Shown piece by piece: positions 1 to 8,565 of a stretch of DNA of 64,000 nt. This stretch comes from Pseudomonas capsici. GTDB lineage: Bacteria; Pseudomonadota; Gammaproteobacteria; Pseudomonadales; Pseudomonadaceae. How positions within the stretch are numbered: the first letter of the stretch is position 1; every line of letters starts with the position of its first letter. Under the pieces are notes generated by a model. The model was given only the letters and a program-made list of their open reading frames with translations, did no database searches and had not been told where the DNA came from. The position numbers and the translations under genes are program-made. Location: contig NZ_JAFGZD010000015.1 in NCBI RefSeq assembly GCF_017165765.1, forward strand, positions 1-64,000, written 5' to 3'.

Positions 1-147
1 CTTTGGCCGAAACCAAAGTGACGCGCCGTAAAGGCGCAAGGCGGCCTCAAGCCGAACCCTTGATCGGCAACCACACCGCACCTGTTTGCTGCGCGACAGC
101 ACGATGCCGGGGCGGCGGGAGAACTCCCACGGTTTTGTGAACGCCCC
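1..147. other. Left-edge non-coding stretch
   Basis: No gene could be supported here. A short inverted repeat GCGCC-GTAAA-GGCGC lies at 22-36, and GGGAG-AA-CTCCC at about 117-128. The second could form a weak hairpin downstream of the minus-strand DUF4399 gene. The AAAGTGACGCGCCGTAAAGG pattern resembles a sequence often seen downstream of genes in Pseudomonas, but that is an impression from memory. Confidence 0.3.
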
Positions 148-585
148 TTACTTCACATTGATCGTGATCTTCTTCGACTCGACCGTCGGATTCAGCGGGA
201 TATGCGATTTGTCGCCCACCAGCAACTGGAGGGTATGGCTGCCCGGTGGCAGGCTCAGCATGGTTTCGGTCTGCCCCTTGCCATAGTGGCGGATATTGTC
301 GGTCATCGGCAGCGGAGCATTCGCTGCGGGCTCATCCTTCACATCGATCAGCAAATGATGATGGCCGGTTTCGGGGATATCGACTCCCGCCGGTGCAACA
401 CCCATCCCCTTGAGACCAAACTGCACCTTGAACGGCGACGTCACGGTTTCTCCGTCCTTGGGCGAGATGATGTACGCCTCTGCGCCGTCGGGCGAAGCGG
501 TACGCGGGATATCGGCCGCATGGATCAGGGTCGAGGTTGCCAGCAACAGACCTGCAAGGGCAGTTCTGGAAAATAGGGATGTCAT
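148..585 (-). CDS. DUF4399 domain exported protein
   Basis: This is a 145-residue protein with a clear Sec signal peptide: a basic start, a hydrophobic stretch LAGLLLATSTL, and likely cleavage near residue 23 (HA-AD). The mature part matches the DUF4399 pattern, with an immunoglobulin-like segment around ISPKDGETVTSPFKVQFGLKG, a histidine-rich turn ETGHHHLLIDV near the middle and a GSHTLQLLVGD strand near the end. The family is small, periplasmic and of unknown function; some members occur with copper or respiratory genes, which is not the case here. It stands alone: the nearest upstream gene is 130 bp away. The family call is good; the role is unknown. Confidence 0.8.
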   Translation of the reverse strand: MTSLFSRTALAGLLLATSTLIHAADIPRTASPDGAEAYIISPKDGETVTSPFKVQFGLKGMGVAPAGVDIPETGHHHLLIDVKDEPAANAPLPMTDNIRHYGKGQTETMLSLPPGSHTLQLLVGDKSHIPLNPTVESKKITINVK

Positions 586-717
586 GATCTCTCCGCACGT
601 TTGTGAGACTACCTATCGGACCTGAACCCATGCCTTCGGTTCAGCACAGTTCTTTACGATAGCCCTCTCCCCCGCGCAACGGGGTTCATGACACAGATTT
701 CATGAAACCGGTCGGCC

Positions 718-1362
718 TTACAGCAACAGCTCGTTGCCCCGGCGCCTGAACCAGCCGGTCAGGGAAAGCCGGTCACGAGTGGCAGGCAGCACTTCGTGGG
801 GAATATCGCCGGACAGGAACACCACCAGACAACCGCCCGTGGGCTGGATGTCATAGGTCACATCGTCCTTCAGGTACATGCGCAGCTGCCCGCCATGCTC
901 GGGCAGCCAGGCCTGATTCAGATAGAGCACGGCCGAAACCATGCGCTTGTCGTCATCGCGAAAGCGATCCACATGCTTGAGGTAAAACGCCCCTGGCGGA
1001 TAAAGGGCGAAGTGGCTTTCATAATCTTCCAGCCCCAGGAACAGGCCGCGATTGAGGGCCAGGCGTAAGCTGTCCATCAATTCCAGATAACGGTCGCTGC
1101 ACTCGGCCTGACCGGGCTCCAGCCACTGGATATGGTCGCCGCGAATGCCCTCGCGCACTTCCTGCGCAAGTCCGCGCCCGACACCGGCAGGCTCAAGCTC
1201 ACCCTCGGCGGCACGTCGATGGCACTCTTGTGCCAGTTCGCGGGTCAGACCTTCGGGCAGGAAAATATTCTGCTGCGACCAGCCATTGGCGGCCAGGTCG
1301 TCGACGATTCGAAGCAGGAGTGGGTGATCGGGAGATATGCGCATGGCGTGCATAGTATCCAT
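718..1362 (-). CDS. 2OG-Fe(II) oxygenase (prolyl 4-hydroxylase-like)
   Basis: The protein is 214 residues, counted from the ATG that follows GAGGG. A more upstream in-frame ATG at 1404 would add 14 residues not expected in the family. The double-stranded beta-helix metal site is visible: His130 and Asp132 (KHVDRF), distal His189 (IPHEV), and an Arg (RDRLSLTGWF) eight to ten residues later that would bind 2-oxoglutarate. Enzymes of this fold hydroxylate a protein or small-molecule side chain using Fe(II), O2 and 2-oxoglutarate. The substrate cannot be read from the sequence and neighbours give no hint. It is divergent from the DUF2059 gene. Confidence 0.8.
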   Translation of the reverse strand: MDTMHAMRISPDHPLLLRIVDDLAANGWSQQNIFLPEGLTRELAQECHRRAAEGELEPAGVGRGLAQEVREGIRGDHIQWLEPGQAECSDRYLELMDSLRLALNRGLFLGLEDYESHFALYPPGAFYLKHVDRFRDDDKRMVSAVLYLNQAWLPEHGGQLRMYLKDDVTYDIQPTGGCLVVFLSGDIPHEVLPATRDRLSLTGWFRRRGNELLL

Positions 1363-1495
1363 AAGCCCTCGAATTCGACAGAGGTGTGTATACAGCACGG
1401 TCATGTGCGGGTGTTTTCATGCAGCAAGGGCAGTCATAACTCGACAAATCCCCGTCAACACCCCGAGAATAGCGACCTGCCGACAGGAGTCCCGA

Positions 1496-2254
1496 ATGCG
1501 TCGTTTGTTTGTTTTGCTGTTGATGTTCTGCGCCTTGCCTGTCTGGGCAGACGGTTATGATCAGTTGTACAAGGCTGCCGGCTGGACAGAACAGCGCGCG
1601 CATTTCAACGATGCACTCAAGGCTGCCCAGCAACGCTACCGCGACAACCTTCCGCCCGCGGTCTTTCAGGCCCTGGTCACCAACAGCAACCAGCGTTTCG
1701 CACCGCAGGCCATGGACCAGCGTGCCGCAAAGCGCCTGCGTGAAAGCCTCAAGGACCCGGCACCTGCACTGAAATTCTTCCAGTCCCCGCTGGGCCGCAA
1801 GATCGTCAAGGCCGAGCTGACGGCAACCCGCTCCGACCAGTTGGCCAAGCACGCCCAGGGACTGCCGCAGATGGAAGCCGACGCCACCCGCCAGTTGCTG
1901 ATCGGTCATCTGGCACAGGCCCTGCCCGCCAAGCAGGCCGGCGCAGAAGTCAGCCTCGCCATTGCCGGTGTGGCAGCCGACAGCCTGAGCCAGATGATTC
2001 CCGGTCTTCTGGGCGGCGGCCAGGCCCAGGGCATGCTCGAAGGCCAGCGCGAGCGTCTGATGGCGCAGATCAGCGCGGACCTGAACAACACGCTGCTGTA
2101 TGTCTACCGCGATCTGTCCGACCCTGAGCTGGAAGAATTCTCGAGCTTCGCCGAATCACCTGAAGGCAAGGCCTACTATCAGGCAGCCCTTGCCGCGATC
2201 CGCGCCGGGCTTGCCGTCGGACAAAGCACTTCCAGCCTTTCCCAGGGCCTGTAA
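1496..2254 (+). CDS. DUF2059 domain exported protein
   Basis: This is a 252-residue protein starting at the ATG preceded by AGGAG at 1485-1489. It has a Sec signal peptide (MRRLFVLLLMFCALPVWA, cleaved near residue 18). The helical mature domain has the DUF2059 signature: a C-terminal segment in which tyrosine, Phe and Ser residues surround SPEGKAYYQAALAAI. The family is exported or periplasmic with no established function. Longer in-frame starts back to 1337 would overlap the divergent oxygenase gene and lose the signal peptide from the N-terminus, so I reject them. A hairpin follows the stop codon. Confidence 0.8.
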   Translation: MRRLFVLLLMFCALPVWADGYDQLYKAAGWTEQRAHFNDALKAAQQRYRDNLPPAVFQALVTNSNQRFAPQAMDQRAAKRLRESLKDPAPALKFFQSPLGRKIVKAELTATRSDQLAKHAQGLPQMEADATRQLLIGHLAQALPAKQAGAEVSLAIAGVAADSLSQMIPGLLGGGQAQGMLEGQRERLMAQISADLNNTLLYVYRDLSDPELEEFSSFAESPEGKAYYQAALAAIRAGLAVGQSTSSLSQGL

Positions 2255-2256
2255 CA

Positions 2257-2278
2257 ACCCGCCTCGCTCAAGGCGGGT
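2257..2278. terminator. Hairpin between convergent genes
   Basis: ACCCGCCT-CGCTCA-AGGCGGGT is a perfect 8 bp stem right after the DUF2059 stop, touching the stop codon of the convergent hydrolase gene. There is no real T-run on the plus strand and only a short TTGTT on the minus strand, so termination efficiency is uncertain. Confidence 0.5.
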
Positions 2279-3219
2279 CAGCTCATGTGCCCTTTCAGAA
2301 ACTCGAAATACCGCGCCCGGAATTCCGGCACCTCGTTGGCCAGATGATGCCGTGCCTTGCCGAGCATGAGGATTTGCGGCTCGCTGAACTTGCTCCTGAG
2401 TACGGTCAGGTTGTGGTCCCAGTCAACCGTCATATCCGCATCGCCCTGAATGATCAGCGGGCTGCGGGTACTGCGTGGCGCACGTTCAATCTGCACGATC
2501 CAGCGCGATAAAGCGCCGACCCAGGTAGTCGGCAAGCGACGCGGCTGCAACGGATCGGCCAGCAGAAACGGCAGGAAAGCCGGAGCGTTGGTGTTCTCGG
2601 AAAAGCGCCGCGCGATGCCATCCACAAACGGCTTGAGCATGTAATAACTGAGTTTGGACCAGCCCCAGGCACGCGGCCGGACCAGCGGCGACAGGAGAAT
2701 GGCCTTGCCTTGCACCGGGCTATCGTTGCCCTGATGAAGCAGATGATCGATCACGATGGCACCACCGGTGCTTTGCCCGCACAGGTGCCAGGGATGCGGC
2801 AGGTTCAGGGCCTCGGCCTCCAGCAGCAGACGCTGCAACACGGCCTGATACTCGGAGAAGTCATTGATGCTCGCCCGGCTGCCGCTGGACAGCCCGTGCC
2901 CCGGCAGGTCGCAGGAAATCACTGCAAATCCCTGAGCCAGCGCCCACTCGATCACGTAGCGATACAGGCCCATGTGGTCATAGAAACCATGGAACAGAAA
3001 CAGGGTGGCCACCGGCTGCTCGGGCAGCCAGACCTGACCGACAATTTCGTAGCCACCCACATCCAGGCGCCCGAGCCAGCTACGGATGACATTCTCGCCA
3101 CCCAACCCGCCAAGGCCATAGAAACGCTGATAGATCTGCCCATCCAGAGAGAGCGATTCGATCTCGCGCAGCGGTGACAGCGTGGCGCGTAATTGATCAG
3201 GGTCAAACGTTGCAGACAT
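2278..3219 (-). CDS. Alpha/beta hydrolase, monoacylglycerol lipase-like
   Basis: The protein is 313 residues from the second of two possible ATGs, which has GGAAG at proper spacing; the first, at 3240, would add seven residues. It has the serine hydrolase fold of the lysophospholipase/monoglyceride lipase group (Hydrolase_4). Visible elements are the oxyanion loop FLFHGFYDH, the nucleophile elbow GQSTGG with Ser150, an acid in IIQGDADMTVDWD and a late His in ARHHLANE. It lacks a signal peptide, so it is probably cytosolic. It would hydrolyse an acylglycerol or similar carboxyl ester; the exact substrate is not readable. Confidence 0.8.
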   Translation of the reverse strand: MSATFDPDQLRATLSPLREIESLSLDGQIYQRFYGLGGLGGENVIRSWLGRLDVGGYEIVGQVWLPEQPVATLFLFHGFYDHMGLYRYVIEWALAQGFAVISCDLPGHGLSSGSRASINDFSEYQAVLQRLLLEAEALNLPHPWHLCGQSTGGAIVIDHLLHQGNDSPVQGKAILLSPLVRPRAWGWSKLSYYMLKPFVDGIARRFSENTNAPAFLPFLLADPLQPRRLPTTWVGALSRWIVQIERAPRSTRSPLIIQGDADMTVDWDHNLTVLRSKFSEPQILMLGKARHHLANEVPEFRARYFEFLKGHMS

Positions 3220-3322
3220 AAGGCTTCCAGATTCCGACATGGCCTTGAAAAGACAGTGTAGCGATATTCATCTGTCTGTTCGGGCGTGGCAAGCTACGCC
3301 ACCTTAAATAGAAACGTCTGTC

Positions 3323-3892
3323 ATGAAAGCCCCACACCGCCGCAATCTGTTTGCCTGCCTGTTCGTGCTGATCTGTGCGGCTGGATTGTGGGTAGTCTAT
3401 GACTGGTTTCAACACCGCTACCTGCGCCCGTTCAGCGATCAGACCGCCCTGTTCAGCGGCGATGAACTGCGCCTGCCAGCCGGACTGGCCGGCCCGGGCA
3501 GGATTCGTCTGGTGCATTTCAAGGACCCGGCCTGCCCGTGCAATGTCGGCAATCAGCAGCATCTGGCCGAACTGGTCGAGCGCTTCGGCGGTGACAAAGG
3601 TATCGACTTCTATGTCGTGCAGAAGCCCGGCACGACCGATCATTCGTCACCAGCGCCCGATACGATCAAAACCCTGGATACGCTTCCAGGTGCCGAAAAG
3701 ATCAGCGCCAGCCCGGCTGTCGCCATCTGGGATCGCGACGGCAGGCTCGCGTATTTCGGGCCTTACAGCGAAGGCCTGACCTGCAACTCGAGCAACAGTT
3801 TTATCGAACCGATCCTCAATGCCCTGCTCGACGGCCGCAGCGTGAGCACCACACACACCATGGCGGTGGGTTGTTACTGCGTCTGGCAATAA
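3323..3892 (+). CDS. Membrane-anchored thioredoxin-fold protein (DUF6436)
   Basis: This is a 189-residue protein with one N-terminal membrane segment (residues 8-27, LFACLFVLICAAGLWVVYDW) and a periplasmic thioredoxin-like domain. The CxC-type site DPACPCN sits where thioredoxins carry CxxC, so a single-Cys or CPC redox site is likely rather than a normal dithiol. Two late cysteines (GCYC, near the C-terminus) and one in LTCNSS could also take part. The family is common in Pseudomonas and is annotated DUF6436. Its role is unknown and may concern redox or metal handling in the periplasm. It stands alone. Confidence 0.7.
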   Translation: MKAPHRRNLFACLFVLICAAGLWVVYDWFQHRYLRPFSDQTALFSGDELRLPAGLAGPGRIRLVHFKDPACPCNVGNQQHLAELVERFGGDKGIDFYVVQKPGTTDHSSPAPDTIKTLDTLPGAEKISASPAVAIWDRDGRLAYFGPYSEGLTCNSSNSFIEPILNALLDGRSVSTTHTMAVGCYCVWQ

Positions 3893-3953
3893 ATATCCCG
3901 GGCGCTTATCCGTTCCTGTAGAGACCGTTTTGCCCTGTTGCGGTGGCCTGTTC

Positions 3954-4123
3954 GCGAATGAATTCGCTCTGTCTGCATTAAGTTTTGTGGTGTATCTGTC
4001 ACAGCGCTGAAAAACTGTGGGAGGCAGCTTGCTGGCGACTGGAACCCTGTCGCCAGCAAGCTGCCTCCCACACTCCTCTGACTGACTTGCAACACTTAAC
4101 GAGGACAGAGCGAATTCATTCGC
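3954..4123. repeat. Nested double palindrome (REP-like)
   Basis: Two inverted repeats lie one inside the other. The outer arms at 3954-3973 and 4104-4123 are 20 bp, perfect, and contain GCGAATGAATTCGC. The inner arms at 4017-4039 and 4049-4072 are 23 bp and contain GGGAGGCAGCTTGCTGGCGAC, with a short loop. The two arm types are separate repeat families, each seen elsewhere in the window. The element fills the gap upstream of hacB. Confidence 0.85.
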
Positions 4124-4184
4124 CAAAGCCGTCCACTCCTGTAGCCTGCATACCCCCTGCCCGAGCCTTTCATAGGGAAGTTCA

Positions 4185-6572
4185 ATGAAACGCATCCTTG
4201 CCATTCTCGCCATCCTCATCGCACTGCTTGCCGCAGGCGCTGGCTGGTACATCCATAGCAAACAGCCCGTGCGCGACGGCGAGATCGTCATGTCGAATCT
4301 GCAGGCACCGGTCAGTGTGCGCTACGACGAGCGCGGCGTGCCGCATATCCGGGCCGGGAACGAAGCGGACATGTACCGCGCACTCGGTTACGTGCATGCC
4401 CAGGACCGCCTGTTCCAGATGGAAATGCTGCGTCGCCTGGCGCGAGGCGAGCTGGCTGAAATTCTCGGGCCGAATCTGGTCGGGACCGACAAGCTGTTCC
4501 GCAGCCTGCGCATCCGCGAACACGCCGACGCCTACGTCACTCGCCAGAACCCGGACACCCCGACCTGGAAAGCGCTGCAGGCCTATCTGGATGGCATCAA
4601 TCAGTATCAGGACACCCACGCAAGGCCGATGGAGTTCGATGTACTGGGCATCCCGAAGCGGCCTTTCACGGCTGAGGACACCTTGAGTATCGGCGGTTAT
4701 CTGGCCTACAGCTTTGCCGCAGCCTTTCGCACCGAGCCGCTGCTGACCTATGTGCGCGATCAGCTTGGCCCGCAATACCTGAAAGTCTTCGATCTGGACT
4801 GGCATCCTCAAGGCATGCTCGACCAGAAACCCGCCCTGGCCAGCGCCGACTGGAAAGACCTCAACACCCTGGCGCAACTGAGCCACGAAGCCGTTGCCGC
4901 CGCAGGCCTGCCGCAGTTTGAAGGCAGCAATGCCTGGGCCGTATCCGGCAGCCGGACCAAAAGCGGCAAACCCTTGCTGGCGGGCGACCCGCACATCAGC
5001 TTTTCCGTGCCGTCGGTATGGTACGAAGCACAACTCAGCGCACCGGGCTTCGAGCTGTACGGCCATTATCAGGCCCTCAACCCGTTTGCCTTCCTGGGCC
5101 ACAACATGGATTTCGGCTGGAGCCTGACCATGTTCCAGAACGACGATGTGGACCTGATCGCCGAGAAGACCAACCCCGATAACCCGAACCAGGTCTGGTA
5201 TCAGGGCAAATGGGTGGACATGACCAGCAGCGAGCAACGGATCAAGGTCAAGGGCCAGCCCGATGTGACCCTGACGCTGCGCCAGTCGCCACACGGCCCC
5301 ATCGTCAACGATGTGGTGGGCAAGAACGGTGGCAAGGCTCCGATTGCCATGTGGTGGTCGTTCCTGGTGTCGGAAAACCCGGTGCTCGATGGTTTCTACG
5401 AAGCCAACCGCGCCAATACCCTGGAAAAGATGCGCAATGCCGCCGAGAAGATCCAGTCGCCGGGCCTGAACATCGTCTGGGCCAACCATCAGGGCGATAT
5501 CGGCTGGTGGGCTGCCGCGCAATTGCCGATCCGCCCTGAAGGGGTCAACCCCGCCTACATTCTGGATGGCAGTACGGCACAGGCCGACAAGCTGGGCTTC
5601 TACCCGTTCAGCGCCAACCCGCAGGAAGAAAACCCGGCTCGCGGCTATATCATCTCGGCCAACTTCCAGCCGCTGTCCCCGACCGGCATGCAGATTCCGG
5701 GCTATTACAACCCGGCCGACCGTGGGCAATACCTGAACAGGCAACTGAGCGACCCGGCAATCAAGTGGGATATGGACAACAGCAAAGCGCTGCAACTGGG
5801 CACCCTTACCGACTACGCCCGGAACATCCTGACACCGCTGATTCCGGTACTGCGCAGCGTGATCACCGACCCGGATGAACTGGCGCTGGTGGAGCGTCTG
5901 GCGCAATGGAAAGGCGACTATCCGCTGGATTCGGTAGGCGCAACCCTGTTCAGTCAGTTCCTGTTCGACCTGACGGAAGAAACCTTTCATGACGAACTGG
6001 GTGACGGTTTCTTTGAAACCCTGACCACCTCCCGCGTGCTGGATGCCGCCCTGCCCCGTCTGGCGGCCGATGCGGATTCGCCCTGGTGGGACAACCGCCA
6101 CTCACCCCATGTGGAAAGCCGCGCCGACACCGTCAAGGTCGCCTGGCGCGCCAGTGTTTCCCATCTGAAATCCATGTACGGCAACAACCCCGATGGCTGG
6201 AAGTGGGGCAAGGTGCACACCCTGACCCATGGCCACCCGCTGGGCTCGCAGAAGCCGCTGGACCGCGTGCTGAATGTCGGCCCTTTCGCCGCCCCGGGCA
6301 GTCATGAAGTGCCCAACAACCTGTCCTCACGCCTGCGCCCGGCACCATGGCCGGTCAACTACGGCCCATCGACCCGTCGCCTGATCGACTTCGCCGATCC
6401 GGCCCACAGCCTGGGCATCAACCCGGTCGGGCAAAGCGGCGTACCCTTCGACCGGCATTATTCGGATCAGGCCAAGGCGTTCATCAATGGCGAGTATGTG
6501 CCGCAGCGCTTCAGCGAGAAGGATGTGGACGAGCATACGGAAGGGTTGCTGAGGCTGGTGCCAGCTCAATAA
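4185..6572 (+). CDS. hacB: N-acyl-homoserine-lactone acylase, penicillin acylase family (HacB-like)
   Basis: This is a 795-residue Ntn-hydrolase precursor with an N-terminal signal or anchor (residues 3-22). The alpha chain carries RYDERGVPHIRA and GYVHAQDRLFQMEM. The beta chain would begin at Ser248 (EG-SNAWAVSGSRTKSG), the self-processing point and catalytic nucleophile, followed by GDPHI. Family enzymes cleave the amide of acyl-homoserine lactones or related acyl amides in the periplasm. Position next to the spuFGH genes is the same as PA0305/HacB in P. aeruginosa, and P. syringae has a HacB orthologue with AHL-degrading activity. AGGGAAG precedes the ATG. Substrate range (long or short acyl chains) cannot be told from sequence alone. 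Confidence 0.85.
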   Translation: MKRILAILAILIALLAAGAGWYIHSKQPVRDGEIVMSNLQAPVSVRYDERGVPHIRAGNEADMYRALGYVHAQDRLFQMEMLRRLARGELAEILGPNLVGTDKLFRSLRIREHADAYVTRQNPDTPTWKALQAYLDGINQYQDTHARPMEFDVLGIPKRPFTAEDTLSIGGYLAYSFAAAFRTEPLLTYVRDQLGPQYLKVFDLDWHPQGMLDQKPALASADWKDLNTLAQLSHEAVAAAGLPQFEGSNAWAVSGSRTKSGKPLLAGDPHISFSVPSVWYEAQLSAPGFELYGHYQALNPFAFLGHNMDFGWSLTMFQNDDVDLIAEKTNPDNPNQVWYQGKWVDMTSSEQRIKVKGQPDVTLTLRQSPHGPIVNDVVGKNGGKAPIAMWWSFLVSENPVLDGFYEANRANTLEKMRNAAEKIQSPGLNIVWANHQGDIGWWAAAQLPIRPEGVNPAYILDGSTAQADKLGFYPFSANPQEENPARGYIISANFQPLSPTGMQIPGYYNPADRGQYLNRQLSDPAIKWDMDNSKALQLGTLTDYARNILTPLIPVLRSVITDPDELALVERLAQWKGDYPLDSVGATLFSQFLFDLTEETFHDELGDGFFETLTTSRVLDAALPRLAADADSPWWDNRHSPHVESRADTVKVAWRASVSHLKSMYGNNPDGWKWGKVHTLTHGHPLGSQKPLDRVLNVGPFAAPGSHEVPNNLSSRLRPAPWPVNYGPSTRRLIDFADPAHSLGINPVGQSGVPFDRHYSDQAKAFINGEYVPQRFSEKDVDEHTEGLLRLVPAQ

Positions 6573-6575
6573 CGG

Positions 6576-6615
6576 TGTGGGAGCGGATTTATCCGCGAAT
6601 GAATCCGCCCCCACA
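6576..6615. repeat. Palindrome after hacB
   Basis: TGTGGGAGCGGATT (6576-6589) pairs with a near-perfect complement ending at 6615, with an inner TATCCGCGA. It belongs to the GCGGATAAATCCGC repeat type and lies 4 nt after the hacB stop, where it may also work as a transcript-stabilising or terminating hairpin. Confidence 0.7.
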
Positions 6616-6643
6616 GAGTAATGCAGTTAAGGCATACACAACT

Positions 6644-6735
6644 TGTAGGAGGCAGCTTGCTGGCGAAAAAGACCTGAAAACCGACAGATATTCTGCGTCT
6701 GTACGATCAAGTCGCCAGCAAGCTGCCTCCCACAA
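6644..6735. repeat. REP-like inverted repeat pair
   Basis: Arms at 6644-6666 and 6712-6735 carry GGAGGCAGCTTGCTGGCGA and its complement, the same unit as at 4017-4072, here with a 45 nt spacer. The element lies between the convergent genes hacB and spuH. Confidence 0.8.
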
Positions 6736-6784
6736 AGTGATTCATGACCTTAACTGATCGGCATTCCCCCACAGAGTGAGTGTA

Positions 6785-7648
6785 TTACACCGGTTTGGGC
6801 TTGTAGGTATCGGCAGCGCTTTCTTCGATCGCCTGCTGAATGGCGCGTTTGCGGCGCTCTTCGGCACGGCGGGTGAAGTACCAGACCAGGAAGGTCACCA
6901 GCGAAACCGCCAGCAGGATCAGGCTGGCCACCGCGTTGATCTCGGGCTTCACGCCCAGACGCACGGCAGAGAACACTTCCATCGGCAATGTCGTGGAGCC
7001 CGGCCCGGACACGAAGCTGGCCAGTACCAGGTCGTCCAGCGACAGGGCGAAGGACATCATGCCGCCCGCAGCCAGCGATGGTGCGATCATCGGGATGGTG
7101 ATGAGGAAAAACACCTTCCACGGCCGGGCACCCAGGTCCATTGCCGCCTCTTCGATGGACAGATCCAGCTCACGCAGACGCGACGACACCACTACCGCGA
7201 CATAGGCCGCGCAGAACGTGGTGTGGGCGATCCAGATGGTGACGATGCCACGCTCCTGCGGCCAGCCGATCAACTGCGCCATGGCCACGAACAGCAGCAA
7301 CAGCGACAGACCGGTAATCACTTCCGGCATCACCAGTGGTGCCGTGACCAGCCCGCCGAAGAAGGTGCGGCCCTTGAAGCGCGAGATGCGGGTCAGGACG
7401 AAAGCCGCCATGGTGCCCAGAGCAACAGCCGCAATCGCCGTGTAGAAGGCGATTTCCAGCGAACGCCACACCGAGCCCATCAGTTGGGCATTGTCCAGCA
7501 GGCCGACATACCATTTGACCGACCAGCCACCCCAGACAGTTACCAGCTTGGAGTCGTTGAACGAGTAAATGACCAGAATGACCATCGGCGCATAGATGAA
7601 CAGCAGGCCCAGGACCAATACCAGGTTCGAGAAACGGAAGCGGTTCAT
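6785..7648 (-). CDS. spuH: Polyamine ABC transporter permease SpuH
   Basis: This is a 287-residue inner-membrane permease of the PotC type with six membrane helices and the permease EAA loop (EEAAMDLGARPWKVFFLITIPMIAPSLAAGG). The charged C-terminal tail (RRAEERRKRAI) is cytosolic. It is the last gene of a minus-strand run with permease SpuG, ATPase SpuF and binding proteins SpuE and SpuD, and its start overlaps the spuG stop by 4 nt. Together these form an importer for spermidine and putrescine. The order hacB-spuH-spuG-spuF copies P. aeruginosa PA0305-PA0302. Confidence 0.9.
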   Translation of the reverse strand: MNRFRFSNLVLVLGLLFIYAPMVILVIYSFNDSKLVTVWGGWSVKWYVGLLDNAQLMGSVWRSLEIAFYTAIAAVALGTMAAFVLTRISRFKGRTFFGGLVTAPLVMPEVITGLSLLLLFVAMAQLIGWPQERGIVTIWIAHTTFCAAYVAVVVSSRLRELDLSIEEAAMDLGARPWKVFFLITIPMIAPSLAAGGMMSFALSLDDLVLASFVSGPGSTTLPMEVFSAVRLGVKPEINAVASLILLAVSLVTFLVWYFTRRAEERRKRAIQQAIEESAADTYKPKPV

Positions 7649-8565
7649 ACCTTGCCCTCCAGTTCTTTGGCCTGGCTGCGGTTGAACAGAATGATGGGCA
7701 CGATCAATACCAGCAGCATGATGACCGCCAGCGCCGAGGCAACCGGCCAGTCACGGTTGTTGAAGAACTCTTGCCACAGGACGCGACCGATCATCAGGGT
7801 TTCCGGGCCACCCAGCAGCTCGGGGATCACGAACTCGCCCACCACCGGGATAAATACCAGCATGCAGCCGGCAATCACGCCGTTCTTGGAAAGCGGCACG
7901 GTGATTTTCCAGAAGCTGTTGAAGGTGCTCGAACCAAGATCCGATGCAGCTTCCAGCAGGCTCTGGTCGTGTTTCACCAGATTGGCGTACAGCGGCAGGA
8001 TCATGAACGGCAGATAGGAATAGACCACGCCGATGTAGACCGCCAGGTTGGTATTGAGGATCTGCAGCGGCTCGTCGATCAGGCCCAGCCACATCAGGAA
8101 GGCATTGAGCAGCCCGTTGTTGCTGAGAATGCCCATCCAGGCATAGACGCGGATCAGGATCGCCGTCCAGGTCGGCATCATGATCAGCAGCAACAGCACG
8201 GTCTGCAAATCCTTGCGGGCATTGGCGATGGCGTAGGCCATGGGATAGCCGATCAGCAGGCACAGCAAGGTGCTGAAAAACGCCATCTTCAGCGAGCCCA
8301 GATAGGCCGAGATGTATAACTCGTCACCGCTCAACAGCGTGTAGTTGGCCAGATTCAGGACCAGCTGCAGCTTGTCTTCGGCGTAGCTGAAAATTTCGGT
8401 ATAGGGCGGGATCGCCACGTCCGCCTCGGCGAAACTGATCTTGAGAACGATCAGGAACGGCAAGGCGAAGAACAGGAACAGCCAGAGAAACGGCGCGCCA
8501 ATGACCAGTTGCCGGCCATTGGGCGTTATTCGCAGGAGTGCGCGTTTGATCTTGCGGATTTTCAT
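7645..8565 (-). CDS. spuG: Polyamine ABC transporter permease SpuG
   Basis: This is a 306-residue PotB-type permease. I start it at the ATG of an ATGA overlap with the spuF stop (8562-8565); an upstream in-frame ATG would add 12 residues inside spuF and is unlikely. The protein has a basic N-terminus, a first helix GAPFLWLFLFFALPFLIVLKI, and an EAA loop (EAASDLGSSTFNSFWKITVPLSKNGVIAG). It pairs with SpuH to form the membrane channel of the polyamine importer. Stop-start overlaps on both sides indicate translational coupling. Confidence 0.9.
   Translation of the reverse strand: MKIRKIKRALLRITPNGRQLVIGAPFLWLFLFFALPFLIVLKISFAEADVAIPPYTEIFSYAEDKLQLVLNLANYTLLSGDELYISAYLGSLKMAFFSTLLCLLIGYPMAYAIANARKDLQTVLLLLIMMPTWTAILIRVYAWMGILSNNGLLNAFLMWLGLIDEPLQILNTNLAVYIGVVYSYLPFMILPLYANLVKHDQSLLEAASDLGSSTFNSFWKITVPLSKNGVIAGCMLVFIPVVGEFVIPELLGGPETLMIGRVLWQEFFNNRDWPVASALAVIMLLVLIVPIILFNRSQAKELEGKV

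Noticed and set aside
4041..4075. HrpL-box-like GGAACC followed by CCAC upstream of hacB
   Set aside because: The spacer is about 21 nt instead of 15-16, and the sequence is part of the palindromic repeat.
4182..6101. Long open frame opposite hacB (639 codons)
   Set aside because: It mirrors the high-GC third-position bias of hacB, has no ribosome site and no recognisable domain. The same applies to the 717-codon frame opposite tex (31295-33448), the 622-codon frame opposite spuB and spuC (13366-15234) and similar long antisense frames.
3893..6784. Repeated GGGAGGCAGCTTGCTGGCGAC units as a CRISPR array
   Set aside because: Units are inverted pairs with irregular spacing and scattered over the window, with no spacers of constant length and no cas genes; they are REP-like palindromes.
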